Position numbers and translations under genes: made by a program. Of a DNA stretch of 51,467 nt, positions 1 through 8,187 are shown piece after piece (the first letter of the stretch is position 1; every line of letters starts with the position of its first letter). The notes under the pieces were generated by a model. It saw only the letters and a program-made list of their open reading frames with translations. It did not search any database and was not told where the DNA came from. Source of the stretch: Fredinandcohnia humi (GTDB lineage: Bacteria; Bacillota; Bacilli; Bacillales; Bacillaceae_L); the NCBI RefSeq assembly GCF_001439915.1, contig NZ_LMBW01000009.1, forward strand, positions 64,235 through 115,701, in the 5' to 3' direction.

Positions 1-16
1 TCCTTGCGCTTTTCTT
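1..16 (+). repeat. Family A intergenic repeat, right end only (copy A0)
   Basis: The first 16 bases match the right end of family A (CCTTGCGCTTTTCTT), as at 21751-21765. The rest of the copy lies outside the window. The Shine-Dalgarno of ytlQ begins directly after it. Confidence 0.7.
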
Positions 17-32
17 AAGAGGTGTAATAAAG

Positions 33-752
33 TTGGGACAATTAATCAAACTGCAGGATTATGTTTCTAGATACGAGGTTGATATGTTTCGGTATCCGGG
101 ACAATTTATCCGCCAAAAAAAGCAACAATGGGTTAAGACAAAGATAGAGAAGCAACAATTTCTTGATCAAATTTTTGAGTTTCAGATAAAGTGGGCAAGT
201 TCTACGGTACGTGAAAAATCGTATGTCGATAAGGAATTTTACAATGATCCGGATTTAAAATACTTTCTTCAACGGTTCCCAGACACATACTTTGTCCTAT
301 ATAGACCCATCTTCAAATTAAAAAAAGCACCTGTTGAAGTGGAAATCATTATCATTAGCCCCACAACAACCTGGCTGATCACCATCCTTGAAGGTGAAGA
401 AAACAGTGTGTTTTTAGGTTCAAATGAACGGTTTTGGACTGAAAAAAGCGGGCGCCATGATAAAAAAGTGTTATCCCCGATGATTGAACTTGATCGCATG
501 GATGGGATTGTCCGAACGATTTATTCACTGTATGGGATCGAGCTGCCCGTTCGAAAAGTGGTTTTGAATCGAACAGGTTATTTTGATTTTCCTCTTGTAC
601 CTTATGATGTAGAATTAGTGGAAAAGAGAAATTATGATGAGTGGTTTTCTTCATTACGAAATATGAGTTCTCCATTAAAACATATGCAATTAAAAGCAGG
701 CAATGCTTTGCTGCAATACTGTCAGACTGTTTGTGTTCGTAGAATGGACTAG
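33..752 (+). CDS. ytlQ: YtlQ-like protein with a NERD-like region, function unknown
   Basis: The 239-residue soluble protein has no signal peptide or membrane segment. The TTG start at 33 is chosen because AAGAGGTG at 17-24 is well spaced from it and the protein starts MGQLIKLQDYVSRYE. Residues about 95-170 (APVEVEIIIISPTTTWLI followed by a conserved-looking PMIELDRMDGIVRTI) resemble the nuclease-related NERD fold. The acidic and lysine residues expected of an active NERD nuclease are not clearly in place, so catalysis is doubtful. The name rests on synteny: it precedes ytlR and ytmP as I remember for B. subtilis ytlQ. A strong terminator follows at once, so it ends its own transcript. Confidence 0.65.
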   Translation: MGQLIKLQDYVSRYEVDMFRYPGQFIRQKKQQWVKTKIEKQQFLDQIFEFQIKWASSTVREKSYVDKEFYNDPDLKYFLQRFPDTYFVLYRPIFKLKKAPVEVEIIIISPTTTWLITILEGEENSVFLGSNERFWTEKSGRHDKKVLSPMIELDRMDGIVRTIYSLYGIELPVRKVVLNRTGYFDFPLVPYDVELVEKRNYDEWFSSLRNMSSPLKHMQLKAGNALLQYCQTVCVRRMD

Positions 753-774
753 GGTGCTTAAGCATCCTTTTTTT
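751..774 (+). terminator. Rho-independent terminator of ytlQ
   Basis: AGGGTGCTTAAGCATCCT folds as a short stem with a tight loop and is followed by seven T residues. It begins at the ytlQ stop codon. Confidence 0.8.
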
Positions 775-775
775 C

Positions 776-938
776 ATGTCTAGTTCCAGACGCCAACGGC
801 TCTCTGGTCTAAGCCAATCGCTTGGAAGGTTGGGCTCGTCTTATGCTTGTCGCCTCTGCCAGGACGGCAAGGATTCCAGCGTTAGGCACAGGACGTGCCT
901 GCCTTTAGCTGGAATTGGGGCGTCTTGCACTTTTCTTT
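776..938 (+). repeat. Family A intergenic repeat, copy A1
   Basis: It runs from ATGTCTAGTTCCAGACGCC to CGTCTTGCACTTTTCTT. Inside are two small hairpins with the same loop AGGAC: TGCC-AGGAC-GGCA at 857-869 and GGCAC-AGGAC-GTGCC at 885-899. It is more divergent than the other copies in its left third. A 65-codon open frame across it is not a gene. Confidence 0.85.
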
Positions 939-1006
939 ATATTGCCTTCTTGGTAATAATAAAATACTATTAAAGCATGAATGTCGTATTCTTTAGAGGA
1001 TAAACT

Positions 1007-1942
1007 ATGAAACTATTAATTTTTATTGTGAATCAAAAGGCCGGAAACGGAAAGGGATTAAAGGTTTGGAACAAGCTTAAGCAAGAGCTTGAACAAAAAG
1101 AAATCCACTATCGCTCATTCTTCACACAATACCCAAATCATGCAGGGGAATTGGCGCGCCAAATTGGTTCTATGTTTGAAGACAAGGTAGAGGCCGTAAT
1201 CGCTGTTGGCGGGGATGGAACGATGAATGAGGTTGTCAATGGCATGGTGTATTACCCAAAGATTAAAGTGGGTTGTATCCCTGCAGGGTCTGGAAATGAT
1301 TTTTCAAGAGGATTTAACGTTCCAAAGTCGCCATTAGATGCACTTTCCTTTATTTTACGGAACAAGGGAGGTAAGGGGAAATTATTTGACATCGGAAAAT
1401 GTAAGGTTCGTGGCAAATCAACTAGTTCCTATTTTGTGAGTAGCTTAGGTACAGGCTTTGATGCAGCGGTTTCGAAGCTAACAAATGAATCGAAAATGAA
1501 AAAGTATTTAAATAAAATTCATTTGGGGTCGTTAGCGTATGCTGGCGCGCTTATTCGCCTTCTCTTTACCTATCGCCTTACGAATGTTTCGTTACATATA
1601 GATGGAAAAGACTATCACTATGTGAATGTTTGGTTCGTAACAGTATCAAATCAACCTTTTTATGGGGGAGGGATGAAGATTGCCCCAAAAGCAAAAGCAA
1701 CAGATGGTTTCTTTGATATTACGGTCGTACATAATCTTTCAAGAATAAAGCTCTTATTCATCTTTGCAACTGTGTTTTTCGGAGCCCATACAAAATTTAA
1801 AGAAATTGCCCAACATAAAGGTGCAAAAATCAGGGTAGAATCTAAAGAGAAAATGTTAGTCCATGCAGATGGCGAATTAATTGGACAAATTCCTGTACAG
1901 GTGGAGGTCCAACATCGAAAACTCCCCGTTCTGGTAAAATAA
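1007..1942 (+). CDS. ytlR: Diacylglycerol/lipid kinase family protein YtlR
   Basis: The 311-residue protein belongs to the DAGK catalytic-domain family, ATP-dependent kinases of diacylglycerol, sphingoid bases or related lipids at the inner membrane face. The nucleotide-binding motif GGDGTMNEVVNG is at residues 68-79 and the second motif PAGSGNDFSRG at 92-102. A C-terminal beta-rich half ends with HADGELI, typical of the family. The ATG at 1007 follows GAGGATAA at good spacing. The exact substrate cannot be read from the sequence. B. subtilis has the dedicated diacylglycerol kinase DgkB elsewhere, so I name this one YtlR by its position next to ytlQ and ytmP. Confidence 0.85.
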   Translation: MKLLIFIVNQKAGNGKGLKVWNKLKQELEQKEIHYRSFFTQYPNHAGELARQIGSMFEDKVEAVIAVGGDGTMNEVVNGMVYYPKIKVGCIPAGSGNDFSRGFNVPKSPLDALSFILRNKGGKGKLFDIGKCKVRGKSTSSYFVSSLGTGFDAAVSKLTNESKMKKYLNKIHLGSLAYAGALIRLLFTYRLTNVSLHIDGKDYHYVNVWFVTVSNQPFYGGGMKIAPKAKATDGFFDITVVHNLSRIKLLFIFATVFFGAHTKFKEIAQHKGAKIRVESKEKMLVHADGELIGQIPVQVEVQHRKLPVLVK

Positions 1943-2044
1943 GCCTAACCGGTATCATTTTCCAGTGTTCTTTTTCCTATTTTTCAGGACCAAAATGTTA
2001 CTTTTTCTTGACTTTAATTGTAAATGAAGGCTAAAATTTAATAA

Positions 2045-2088
2045 GATAGCTATTGTTATATAGATCATCAATAGCTGTCATTTTTTTA
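2045..2088 (+). terminator. Probable terminator of ytlR
   Basis: GATAGCTATTG pairs with CAATAGCTGTC across a 13-nt loop and is followed by ATTTTTTTA. It stands about 100 bases after the ytlR stop, just before family A sequence. Confidence 0.6.
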
Positions 2089-2129
2089 TGTCTAGCTTCA
2101 GGGGCCTGATCAAGGCATTTGTGCTTTTG
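2089..2129 (+). repeat. Family A mini-copy (both ends, no middle)
   Basis: ATGTCTAGCTTCAGGGGCC is joined to AAGGCATTTGTGCTTTT, which are the two ends of family A with the centre missing. It lies three bases upstream of a full copy in the same orientation, so it looks like an internal-deletion product of a tandem pair. Confidence 0.6.
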
Positions 2130-2131
2130 TA

Positions 2132-2254
2132 ATGTCTAGCTTCAGACGCCATCGGCTCGAGGTCACAAGCCAATCGCTTCGGAAGGCAAAAAGCGCCTTC
2201 TGTCAGCGCTTCTCTTGTGCTTGTCGCCGATTAGCAGGCGTCTTACGCTTTTCT
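2132..2254 (+). repeat. Family A intergenic repeat, copy A2
   Basis: This typical short copy runs from ATGTCTAGCTTCAGACGCC through CTCGAGGTCACAAGCCAATC to GGCGTCTTACGCTTTTCT. The internal hairpin GAAGGCAAAAAGCGCCTTC is at 2181-2200. It ends 28 bases before the ytmP start. Confidence 0.9.
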
Positions 2255-2282
2255 GTCTTATTTATATTTTTTAGGAAATGTT

Positions 2283-3080
2283 GTGTTGAAATTGGAGATA
2301 AACTGGCTTACATACGTATTAGGCAACGAGTGGGATTTCTCCCCAGCGGGTGGTTCAACGGGTGACGCGTATTTTGCCCAATTAAATGATAAAAAGATAT
2401 TTCTAAAAAAAAATTCATCCCCATTTCTCGCCGTCCTTTCCGCAGAGGGTATTGTCCCAAAGCTAATTTGGACGAAGCGTTTGGAAAATGGCGATGTTGT
2501 GACTGCACAACAATGGCTGAGCGGCAGGGAACTAAAGCCAGTTGACATGAATGGTGAAAATGTAGCAGGTTTACTTAAAAAAATTCACCAATCAAATGAA
2601 CTTTTAGAAATGCTCAGACGTATAGGAAAGAAGCCTATAGAAGCTAGGGATGTGTTGCAAGATGTTGTCCGCAAATTACCTCCTGATTTACTGAATGTTG
2701 AAATTGTAAACAAAGCAATTAGGTTCTTAAAGCAGGAACAGGACAATGTCAAAACAAACCAAAGCGTTGTTTGCCATTCAGATGTCAATCATAATAATTG
2801 GTTATTATCAGATGATGAAGAGTTATACTTAATTGATTGGGATGGAGCAATGATTGCAGATCCTGCAGTCGATATTGGTATGCTTTTACATTGGTATATA
2901 AAAAAAGAAGACTGGCCAAAATGGATCAGTCTTTACGGAATGGAAGTAACGGATCATTTACTTCTTCGTATGAAATGGTATGTGGTTGCACAATCACTAA
3001 ATCTGTTAGGTTGGTATCGGTTAAAAAATAAGGATAAAGAAGTTCTTCATTGGCAGCAATATTTAGAAAAGCTATTATGA
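2283..3080 (+). CDS. ytmP: Aminoglycoside-phosphotransferase-fold protein YtmP
   Basis: The 265-residue protein has the APH/choline-kinase fold. The catalytic loop CHSDVNHNNW lies at residues 164-173, with H165, D167 and N172 where the Brenner motif expects them. The metal-binding LIDWDGA follows at 183-189. The physiological substrate is unknown; the family includes small-molecule kinases. The start is uncertain: GTG at 2283 has AGGA six bases upstream, while TTG at 2286 is nearly as good. It ends convergently with ytzH with a 6-bp overlap of the coding ends. A plausible transcript terminator appears only at about 3430, beyond ytzH. Confidence 0.8.
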   Translation: MLKLEINWLTYVLGNEWDFSPAGGSTGDAYFAQLNDKKIFLKKNSSPFLAVLSAEGIVPKLIWTKRLENGDVVTAQQWLSGRELKPVDMNGENVAGLLKKIHQSNELLEMLRRIGKKPIEARDVLQDVVRKLPPDLLNVEIVNKAIRFLKQEQDNVKTNQSVVCHSDVNHNNWLLSDDEELYLIDWDGAMIADPAVDIGMLLHWYIKKEDWPKWISLYGMEVTDHLLLRMKWYVVAQSLNLLGWYRLKNKDKEVLHWQQYLEKLL

Positions 3081-3353
3081 GTATTGGTCAATATCGGATA
3101 TCCACTGGCCAATTTGATTTTGATGCGATTCGATATGATTATCAAGCTGTTGGGTATATTGTCCTTGTTGACTATAAGAATAGACATCGGTTAAAACCTG
3201 TTTTACACTTTGGTCAATATTCGGATTGGCAATAAGCGATTGAATTAATCTGCCTAATTGCTCGCATTCAGAAACAGTACCGCAGCAATCCATTTGATGA
3301 TTGGATAAGATATCCTTTAACATATCCATTTGGTGTGTATGATTTAGAGGCAT
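3075..3353 (-). CDS. ytzH: YtzH-like small protein
   Basis: The 92-residue acidic, soluble protein begins MPLNHTHQMDMLKDIL and ends QWISDIDQYS. The ATG at 3353 is chosen over an upstream in-frame codon because GGAAGTG precedes it at about seven bases. It carries a CC pair (MDCCGTVSECEQL) near residue 25 that could bind metal or form disulfides; this is inference. It matches what I remember of B. subtilis YtzH and keeps its place between ytmP and trmB. Its function is unknown. The 3' ends of ytzH and ytmP overlap. Confidence 0.75.
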   Translation of the reverse strand: MPLNHTHQMDMLKDILSNHQMDCCGTVSECEQLGRLIQSLIANPNIDQSVKQVLTDVYSYSQQGQYTQQLDNHIESHQNQIGQWISDIDQYS

Positions 3354-3429
3354 TAAGAACACTTCCTTTTTGATGTTGTCTATATACTACATTTCCATGA
3401 ATCACCCTTTTTTATACGATGTATAACTG

Positions 3430-3458
3430 GAAACTCACCAATTGGTGGGTTTCTTTTT
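3430..3458 (+). terminator. Rho-independent terminator, probably for ytmP read-through
   Basis: GAAACTCACC-AATT-GGTGGGTTTC (one G-T wobble) is followed by TTTTT. It is on the + strand, while the gene just upstream (ytzH) is on the - strand, so the transcript it ends most likely comes from ytmP and runs antisense through ytzH. Confidence 0.65.
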
Positions 3459-3535
3459 GGGTATAATTAATCCTTGCACGAATAGGAAGGACATGTTATT
3501 CTTTTGTGCGATACAAATTAAATGAGGTGGCAATC

Positions 3536-4180
3536 ATGCGTTTGCGCAATAAACCGTGGGCGAAGGATAAATTAGCGTCGTACCCACATTACGTAATCGA
3601 AAATCCAGTTGAACATAAAGGGAACTGGAATCATATTTTTGGAAATGATAATCCGATTCATATAGAAGTAGGAACTGGAAAAGGCAGATTTGTTACAGAA
3701 ATGGCAAAAGCTCATCCTGATATCAACTATATTGGGATTGAAGTATATGAAAGTGTAATCGTCGCTGCTTTAGACCGTGTTATTGAGGCAGAAATTCCGA
3801 ATCTCAAATTATTAAATCAAAATGCAGTAAACCTTAGGGACTATTTTGAAAAAGGTGAAATAGACCGCGTTTATCTTAATTTTAGTGATCCTTGGCCAAA
3901 GACGCGTCATGAAAAACGTCGCTTGACCTACAAAACATTTTTAAAAATGTATGAGGACATTTTAGGTGACGAGGGTGAAATCCATTTTAAGACCGATAAT
4001 CGAGGGTTATTTGAATTTTCGCTGCAAAGTTTTTCGGAATACGGTCTCCTTTTAACATTTGTAAGTCTTGACTTGCATAAATCTGATTTTGAAGGAAATA
4101 TCATGACGGAGTATGAAGAAAAATTCTCCGAGATGGGGCATCCTATTTATCGATCCGAAGTTCGATATCAAAATAAGTAA
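3536..4180 (+). CDS. trmB: tRNA (guanine-N7-)-methyltransferase TrmB
   Basis: The 214-residue SAM-dependent enzyme makes m7G46 in the tRNA variable loop. The SAM-binding stretch [11 protein letters not shown] is at residues 42-52, and the TrmB signature [14 protein letters not shown] is at 117-130. The C-terminal half contains [12 protein letters not shown], also characteristic. The ATG at 3536 follows GAGGTGG; an upstream in-frame ATG at 3506 lacks a ribosome site. It is followed by its own terminator. Length and motifs are normal. Confidence 0.95.
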   Translation: MRLRNKPWAKDKLASYPHYVIENPVEHKGNWNHIFGNDNPIHIEVGTGKGRFVTEMAKAHPDINYIGIEVYESVIVAALDRVIEAEIPNLKLLNQNAVNLRDYFEKGEIDRVYLNFSDPWPKTRHEKRRLTYKTFLKMYEDILGDEGEIHFKTDNRGLFEFSLQSFSEYGLLLTFVSLDLHKSDFEGNIMTEYEEKFSEMGHPIYRSEVRYQNK

Positions 4181-4191
4181 TCCGAACCTTT

Positions 4192-4223
4192 CCCATAGAC
4201 CAACTGGTTTATGGGTTTTTTTG
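4192..4223 (+). terminator. Rho-independent terminator of trmB
   Basis: CCCATAGACC-AACT-GGTTTATGGG (one G-T wobble) is followed by seven T residues, 11 bases after the trmB stop. Confidence 0.9.
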
Positions 4224-4250
4224 TTTTATAAATTTTCTTGAAATGATAAA
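4221..4250 (+). promoter_or_regulatory. Possible SigA promoter of ytnP
   Basis: TTGTTT (4221-4226), an 18-bp spacer and GATAAA (4245-4250) lie 36 bases before the ytnP ATG. The -35 overlaps the T-run of the trmB terminator. The match is moderate. Confidence 0.4.
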
Positions 4251-4285
4251 ATGAAGGCATCATGATTTAGAGGGGGAGGGAAAGA

Positions 4286-5128
4286 ATGGAGCAACTTACA
4301 ATTGGTGATATTACACTTACATGGCTGAATGGCGGAGTAACAAATTTAGATGGAGGGGCTATGTTTGGTGTTGTCCCGAAACCATTATGGTCAAAAAAAT
4401 ATCCACATAATGAAAAAAATCAAATAGAGTGTCCTACAGATCCAATTCTTGTCAAAGCAGGCAAGAAAAATATTTTAATCGAATCCGGAATTGGCAATGA
4501 GAAGCTAACTGATAAACTAAAACGCAATTTTGGGGTTGTTGAGGAATCTTCGATAGACCGTTCATTGGCAGAACTAGGACTTTCAACGCACGATATCGAT
4601 ATTGTCCTGATGACCCATCTTCACTTTGATCATGCATGTGGTCTTACAAAATGGGAGAATGGAAAATTGGTTCCAACCTTTGAGAACGCGACCATTTATG
4701 TGTCTGATGTGGAATGGGAAGAAATGCGTAATCCTAATATCCGTTCGAAATCGACATACTGGAAGGATAATTGGGAAGCAGTTGAAAATCAAGTAAAGAC
4801 GTTCAGGGAAAAGCTTGATGTTGTCGAAGGAATTACGATGATACATACAGGCGGGCATAGTGATGGTCATTCCATCATCGTAGTTGAAAGCCAAAATGAA
4901 CGGGCGATTCATATGGCTGATATTATGCCAACTCATGCCCATCAAAATGTGCTATGGGTAATGGCGTATGATGACTATCCAATGAAATCAATTGAACAAA
5001 AACAAAAATGGATGGGTGAAGGTCTCGAAAAAGAAGCGTGGTATACGTTCTATCATGATGCTTATTATCGAGCAATTAAATGGAATCAAGCAGGAGAAAT
5101 AATTGATTCCTTAAAAAAGAATCCGTGA
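4286..5128 (+). CDS. ytnP: Metallo-beta-lactamase-fold lactonase YtnP
   Basis: The 280-residue protein has the metallo-beta-lactamase fold of the AHL-lactonase type. The zinc motif HLHFDH is at residues 111-116. A downstream GGHSDGHS supplies a third histidine and MADIMPTH the bridging aspartate. In B. subtilis YtnP has been described as a quorum-quenching lactonase that also disturbs Streptomyces development, so a role on extracellular lactone signals is plausible, though the substrate here is not shown. There is no signal peptide. The ATG at 4286 follows GAGGGGGAGGG. It ends next to family A copy A3. Confidence 0.85.
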   Translation: MEQLTIGDITLTWLNGGVTNLDGGAMFGVVPKPLWSKKYPHNEKNQIECPTDPILVKAGKKNILIESGIGNEKLTDKLKRNFGVVEESSIDRSLAELGLSTHDIDIVLMTHLHFDHACGLTKWENGKLVPTFENATIYVSDVEWEEMRNPNIRSKSTYWKDNWEAVENQVKTFREKLDVVEGITMIHTGGHSDGHSIIVVESQNERAIHMADIMPTHAHQNVLWVMAYDDYPMKSIEQKQKWMGEGLEKEAWYTFYHDAYYRAIKWNQAGEIIDSLKKNP

Positions 5129-5131
5129 ATA

Positions 5132-5312
5132 GAAAAGCGCAAGGCGCCCGGATTGAGGAACATCGACTAACTACCGCCACGTCCTGTGGCGAACGTCGAT
5201 GTCAGCACTTCCTGTGCAAGTAAGCACAAGAAAAGCGCTGACAGAAGGCGCTGTTTGCCTTCCGAAGTGATTGGCTTGTGACCTCGAGCCGATGGCGCCT
5301 GGAGCTAGACAT
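5132..5312 (-). repeat. Family A intergenic repeat, copy A3 (reverse, with hairpin module)
   Basis: Read on the - strand it starts ATGTCTAGCTCCAGGCGCC and ends GGCGCCTTGCGCTTTTCT. It carries the extra hairpin module at 5160-5218: ACATCGAC pairs with GTCGATGT around GCCAC-GTCCT-GTGGC, followed by GCAC-TTCCT-GTGC. It lies between the convergent genes ytnP and the PepSY gene, and no other terminator is visible there. Confidence 0.9.
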
Positions 5313-5321
5313 AGACATGCC

Positions 5322-5630
5322 TTATAATGGGGTTACCTCCAAAATAGATCCTGTTTTTGCATCCATAACGAATTCATATTGGTGGCTTACTTGATTTTTT
5401 TTGCGTGAAATGCCGCCTTTGTATACTTGATACTGGATTCCCGACTTTGAGTAGTCCTCTGGATTCATTTGAATCCAGGACCCATCAATGGGGCCATTTT
5501 TTTTGAATGCGTCTTTTGCTAATTTTAAAGCCTTGTCACCGGGAATCGTTGTATCACTTAGTGCTTCTTTTAACAGAAGAGCACTTGCAAAACCGACACC
5601 AAAACCAAGTAAAAACTTATTCCAGCTCAT
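5322..5630 (-). CDS. PepSY-like small membrane-anchored or secreted protein
   Basis: The 102-residue protein has an N-terminal hydrophobic stretch (residues 5-20, FLLGFGVGFASALLLK) and a C-terminal region ending YEFVMDAKTGSILEVTPL, typical of PepSY-type domains. Such domains inhibit or regulate proteases in other families; the role here is unknown. The ATG at 5630 follows AGGAGGGATTAG on the - strand. It probably corresponds to B. subtilis ytzB by position, but I am not certain of that name. Its 3' end abuts family A copy A3. Confidence 0.65.
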   Translation of the reverse strand: MSWNKFLLGFGVGFASALLLKEALSDTTIPGDKALKLAKDAFKKNGPIDGSWIQMNPEDYSKSGIQYQVYKGGISRKKNQVSHQYEFVMDAKTGSILEVTPL

Positions 5631-5796
5631 CTAATCCCTCCTAAACGAACTAATTCATACTACAAGTATAACTAGATTTTCTGAAAATCGCTATTTTCGC
5701 TATGGTAACAAAAAAACAATTTCGATATACTAAATAATGTACATAATAGAATCAAACATAAAAACGGGACGTTTTTAACTCGGAAGGAGAATGACA

Positions 5797-6870
5797 TTGA
5801 AACAGGATACACTAGAGCTATTTAAAACATTAACTGAGCTTCCAGGAGCTTCAGGAAACGAACACCAGGTAAGAAAGTTTATGCGCTCTGAGCTTGAAAA
5901 ATACTCAGATGAGGTTGTACAAGATGGATTAGGTAGTATTTTTGGTGTACGTCGCAGTGATACGAGTGGCCCAACTGTCATGGTTGCCGGCCATATGGAT
6001 GAAGTTGGATTCTTAATAACTTCGATCACAGATAATGGAATGCTTCGTTTCCAGACACTTGGCGGCTGGTGGAGTCAGGTGCTTCTAGCACAACGAGTTC
6101 AAATTATTACAGATAATGGACCTGTTATCGGAGTAATCGGATCAATTCCGCCACATCTTTTAGAAGAGAGCCAACGCAATAAACCAATGGATATTAAAAA
6201 TATGTTAATTGATATTGGCGCCGATGACCGTGAGGATGCGATCCGTATCGGAATTAAGCCTGGCCAACAAGTTGTACCGATTTGTCCATTTACACCAATG
6301 GCAAATGAAAAGAAAATCTTAGCTAAAGCATGGGATAACCGCTATGGCTGTGGTCTTTCTATCGAGTTACTTAAGGAATTACAAGGCACCCCACTACCGA
6401 ATATTCTTTATTCTGGAGCAACTGTACAGGAAGAAGTTGGTTTAAGAGGGGCGCGAACTTCTGCTGCAATGATTAAACCGGATATTTTCTATGCACTTGA
6501 TGCAAGCCCAGCTAACGATATGTCTGGTGATAAAAATGCATTTGGAAAGCTTGGACACGGTGCATTACTTCGTATTTTTGACCGCACGATGGTTACACAT
6601 CGTGGCATGCGTGAATTTATTTTAGATACAGCAGAAACAAAAAACATCAAGTATCAATATTTTGTGTCTCAAGGTGGAACAGATGCGGGGCAAGTTCACC
6701 TTTCAAATGAAGGGGTTCCATCAGCAGTTATTGGGATTTGTTCTCGTTATATCCATACACATGCTTCAATTATTCATGTTGACGATTATGCAGCTGCAAA
6801 AGAATTACTTGTCACTCTTGTAAAGTCATCAGACCGTACAACCGTAGATTCCATTCGTCAAAATGGGTAA
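5797..6870 (+). CDS. ytoP: M42-family aminopeptidase YtoP
   Basis: The 357-residue cytosolic metal aminopeptidase is of the M42 family (glutamyl aminopeptidase / tetrahedral TET type). Metal ligands are visible in AGHMDE (residues 65-70), [18 protein letters not shown] and the C-terminal [11 protein letters not shown]. The start is decided by the ribosome site: AAGGAGA at 5784-5790 touches the ATG at 5791, so the TTG at 5797, six bases downstream, is the likely start. A terminator follows. The family commonly forms dodecamers that trim peptides; the specificity here is not shown. Confidence 0.9.
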   Translation: MKQDTLELFKTLTELPGASGNEHQVRKFMRSELEKYSDEVVQDGLGSIFGVRRSDTSGPTVMVAGHMDEVGFLITSITDNGMLRFQTLGGWWSQVLLAQRVQIITDNGPVIGVIGSIPPHLLEESQRNKPMDIKNMLIDIGADDREDAIRIGIKPGQQVVPICPFTPMANEKKILAKAWDNRYGCGLSIELLKELQGTPLPNILYSGATVQEEVGLRGARTSAAMIKPDIFYALDASPANDMSGDKNAFGKLGHGALLRIFDRTMVTHRGMREFILDTAETKNIKYQYFVSQGGTDAGQVHLSNEGVPSAVIGICSRYIHTHASIIHVDDYAAAKELLVTLVKSSDRTTVDSIRQNG

Positions 6871-6877
6871 GATAACG

Positions 6878-6905
6878 TGCTCGGCATTTGCCGAGCATTC
6901 GTTTT
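6878..6905 (+). terminator. Terminator of ytoP
   Basis: TGCTCGGC-ATTT-GCCGAGCA is a perfect 8-bp stem followed by TTCGTTTT. It lies in the ytoP-DUF84 gap and may give partial read-through into the next gene. Confidence 0.75.
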
Positions 6906-6934
6906 GCAAATTTTTAAATTTGAGGTGGTTAAGC

Positions 6935-7450
6935 ATGTTAAAAATCGCAATTGGTACGAAAAATCCTGCAAAAGTAGATGCAATTATAAATGGATTTGAT
7001 GGCGTTGAAGCAAATTTTTTGCCTTCATCCGTATCCTCAGGTGTATCTGCTCAGCCTTTTTCAGATGAGGAAACAATTCGAGGTGCAATTAATCGTGCTA
7101 AAGCTGCGCTCGAGCATGTTGGTGCTGACCTCGGGATTGGTCTTGAGGGTGGCGTTGTTGAAACTGAGTTTGGCATGTTTTTATGTAATTGGGGTGCGAT
7201 TGTTGACAAGAACAATGAACCAATCATTGCAGGTGGAGCGAGAATCCTTCTTCCTGATGAAATTGCCGGCGAATTAAGAAAAGGTATCGAGCTTGGGGAC
7301 GTTATGGAGCAATTCACAAAGCAAAAAGACATACGTAGCAATGAAGGTGCAATCGGCATCTTTACTAATCATTATGTTAACCGGAAAGACATGTTTACCC
7401 ATGTTGTAAAACTCCTAGTCGGTCAATATACATACAAGAAAAACGCATGA
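6935..7450 (+). CDS. DUF84 / inosine-xanthosine triphosphatase-like protein
   Basis: The 171-residue protein belongs to the DUF84/YjjX family, which hydrolyses non-canonical purine triphosphates (ITP, XTP) in E. coli. It begins MLKIAIGTKNPAKVDAI and shows the family's AxxRAKxAL and LGIGLEGGV segments (residues about 55-80). The ATG at 6935 is chosen because TGAGGTGG precedes it; a longer open frame from 6863 would run through the ytoP terminator and the end of ytoP. I infer a house-cleaning role. It may be co-transcribed with ytoP by read-through. Confidence 0.75.
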   Translation: MLKIAIGTKNPAKVDAIINGFDGVEANFLPSSVSSGVSAQPFSDEETIRGAINRAKAALEHVGADLGIGLEGGVVETEFGMFLCNWGAIVDKNNEPIIAGGARILLPDEIAGELRKGIELGDVMEQFTKQKDIRSNEGAIGIFTNHYVNRKDMFTHVVKLLVGQYTYKKNA

Positions 7451-7508
7451 AAATTCCCAGATTTAAAATGGTACTTATTACATATTGCTTAAAATTAGAA
7501 GTTTAGTC

Positions 7509-7538
7509 TTGCAACCAAGAAATTAATAGGTTTATTAT
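7509..7538 (+). promoter_or_regulatory. SigA-type promoter of the lipoprotein gene
   Basis: TTGCAA (7509-7514), an 18-bp spacer and TATTAT (7533-7538) lie about 40 bases upstream of the coding start. Confidence 0.5.
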
Positions 7539-7579
7539 AGAAAATAGAGATAAAACTACCTTTTTAGGGGTGAGAGAAT

Positions 7580-8077
7580 ATGAAACGTGGGAAGGTCCTT
7601 TTTCTAACCTTACTGTTACTAGTAGGACTTTTGTCAGGTTGTGCATCAGTTGAAGATGTATCTAAGGAAACGGTTACATCTGTTGAAACGGTGTTTAACG
7701 CCAAACCTGAAAAAACAAATAGTGAAAATGGAGAAATATCCTTTTATTTACCATCTTCTATGAAAATAGAAAAGAAGGATGAAAATAACATTATCCTTCA
7801 AAAAGGAAATCAAACCTTTATTTTATTTGTGAATCCAAATGAAGAACAGACCAGTGATGTCATGTATAAGGCAATCGATGAGAAGGAGTTTGCAGTCGAC
7901 CAATCCTATACAGATAAAGAACGATTTGGATATGTAAAAGCATTTGAAATTGAGGACAAGCAATACCTTGTATCTGTTGGTATTGGCGGTATAAAAATGA
8001 CAACAGAAGTGAAGCTTGGCGAGATGTCGGAAAGTGCTTCAGAAATGATGAAAATCGTTTCATCCGTTCAGTATTAA
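7580..8077 (+). CDS. Putative lipoprotein, function unknown
   Basis: The 165-residue protein has a lipoprotein signal peptide: MKRGK, a hydrophobic core and the lipobox LLSGC with the lipid-carrying Cys at residue 21. The mature part is hydrophilic and mostly beta-rich by eye (GEISFYLPSSMKIEKKDENN, QTFILFVNPNEEQ). I do not recognise a domain. The ATG at 7580 follows GGGGTGAGA. It has its own promoter and a strong terminator, so it is probably monocistronic. It should sit on the outer face of the membrane. Confidence 0.75.
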   Translation: MKRGKVLFLTLLLLVGLLSGCASVEDVSKETVTSVETVFNAKPEKTNSENGEISFYLPSSMKIEKKDENNIILQKGNQTFILFVNPNEEQTSDVMYKAIDEKEFAVDQSYTDKERFGYVKAFEIEDKQYLVSVGIGGIKMTTEVKLGEMSESASEMMKIVSSVQY

Positions 8078-8098
8078 ATTTAAGCTAAGGTCAAAGTC

Positions 8099-8127
8099 AA
8101 AGCCCCGCTATTTGCTAGGGGCTTTTA
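8099..8127 (+). terminator. Rho-independent terminator of the lipoprotein gene
   Basis: AAAGCCCC pairs with GGGGCTTT around an 11-nt loop, followed by a short T-rich run. Confidence 0.85.
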
Positions 8128-8128
8128 A

Positions 8129-8157
8129 TTGTTTTTGGTAAAAGAATATACGATAAT
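8129..8157 (+). promoter_or_regulatory. SigA-type promoter of ytpP
   Basis: TTGTTT (8129-8134), a 17-bp spacer and GATAAT (8152-8157) lie 31 bases upstream of the ytpP ATG. Confidence 0.55.
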
Positions 8158-8187
8158 AAGTGCATACGGAATTTGGAGGTTATGAAC

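Noticed and set aside
379-777. 132-codon - strand frame
   Set aside because: Antisense to ytlQ, which has motifs, a ribosome site and a terminator.
776-973. 65-codon open frame after ytlQ
   Set aside because: It lies inside family A copy A1 and its protein resembles frames in other copies (MSSSRRHRL-type starts). It is a by-product of the repeat.
2132-2365. 77-codon open frame before ytmP
   Set aside because: It starts in repeat A2 and runs into ytmP out of frame; no ribosome site.
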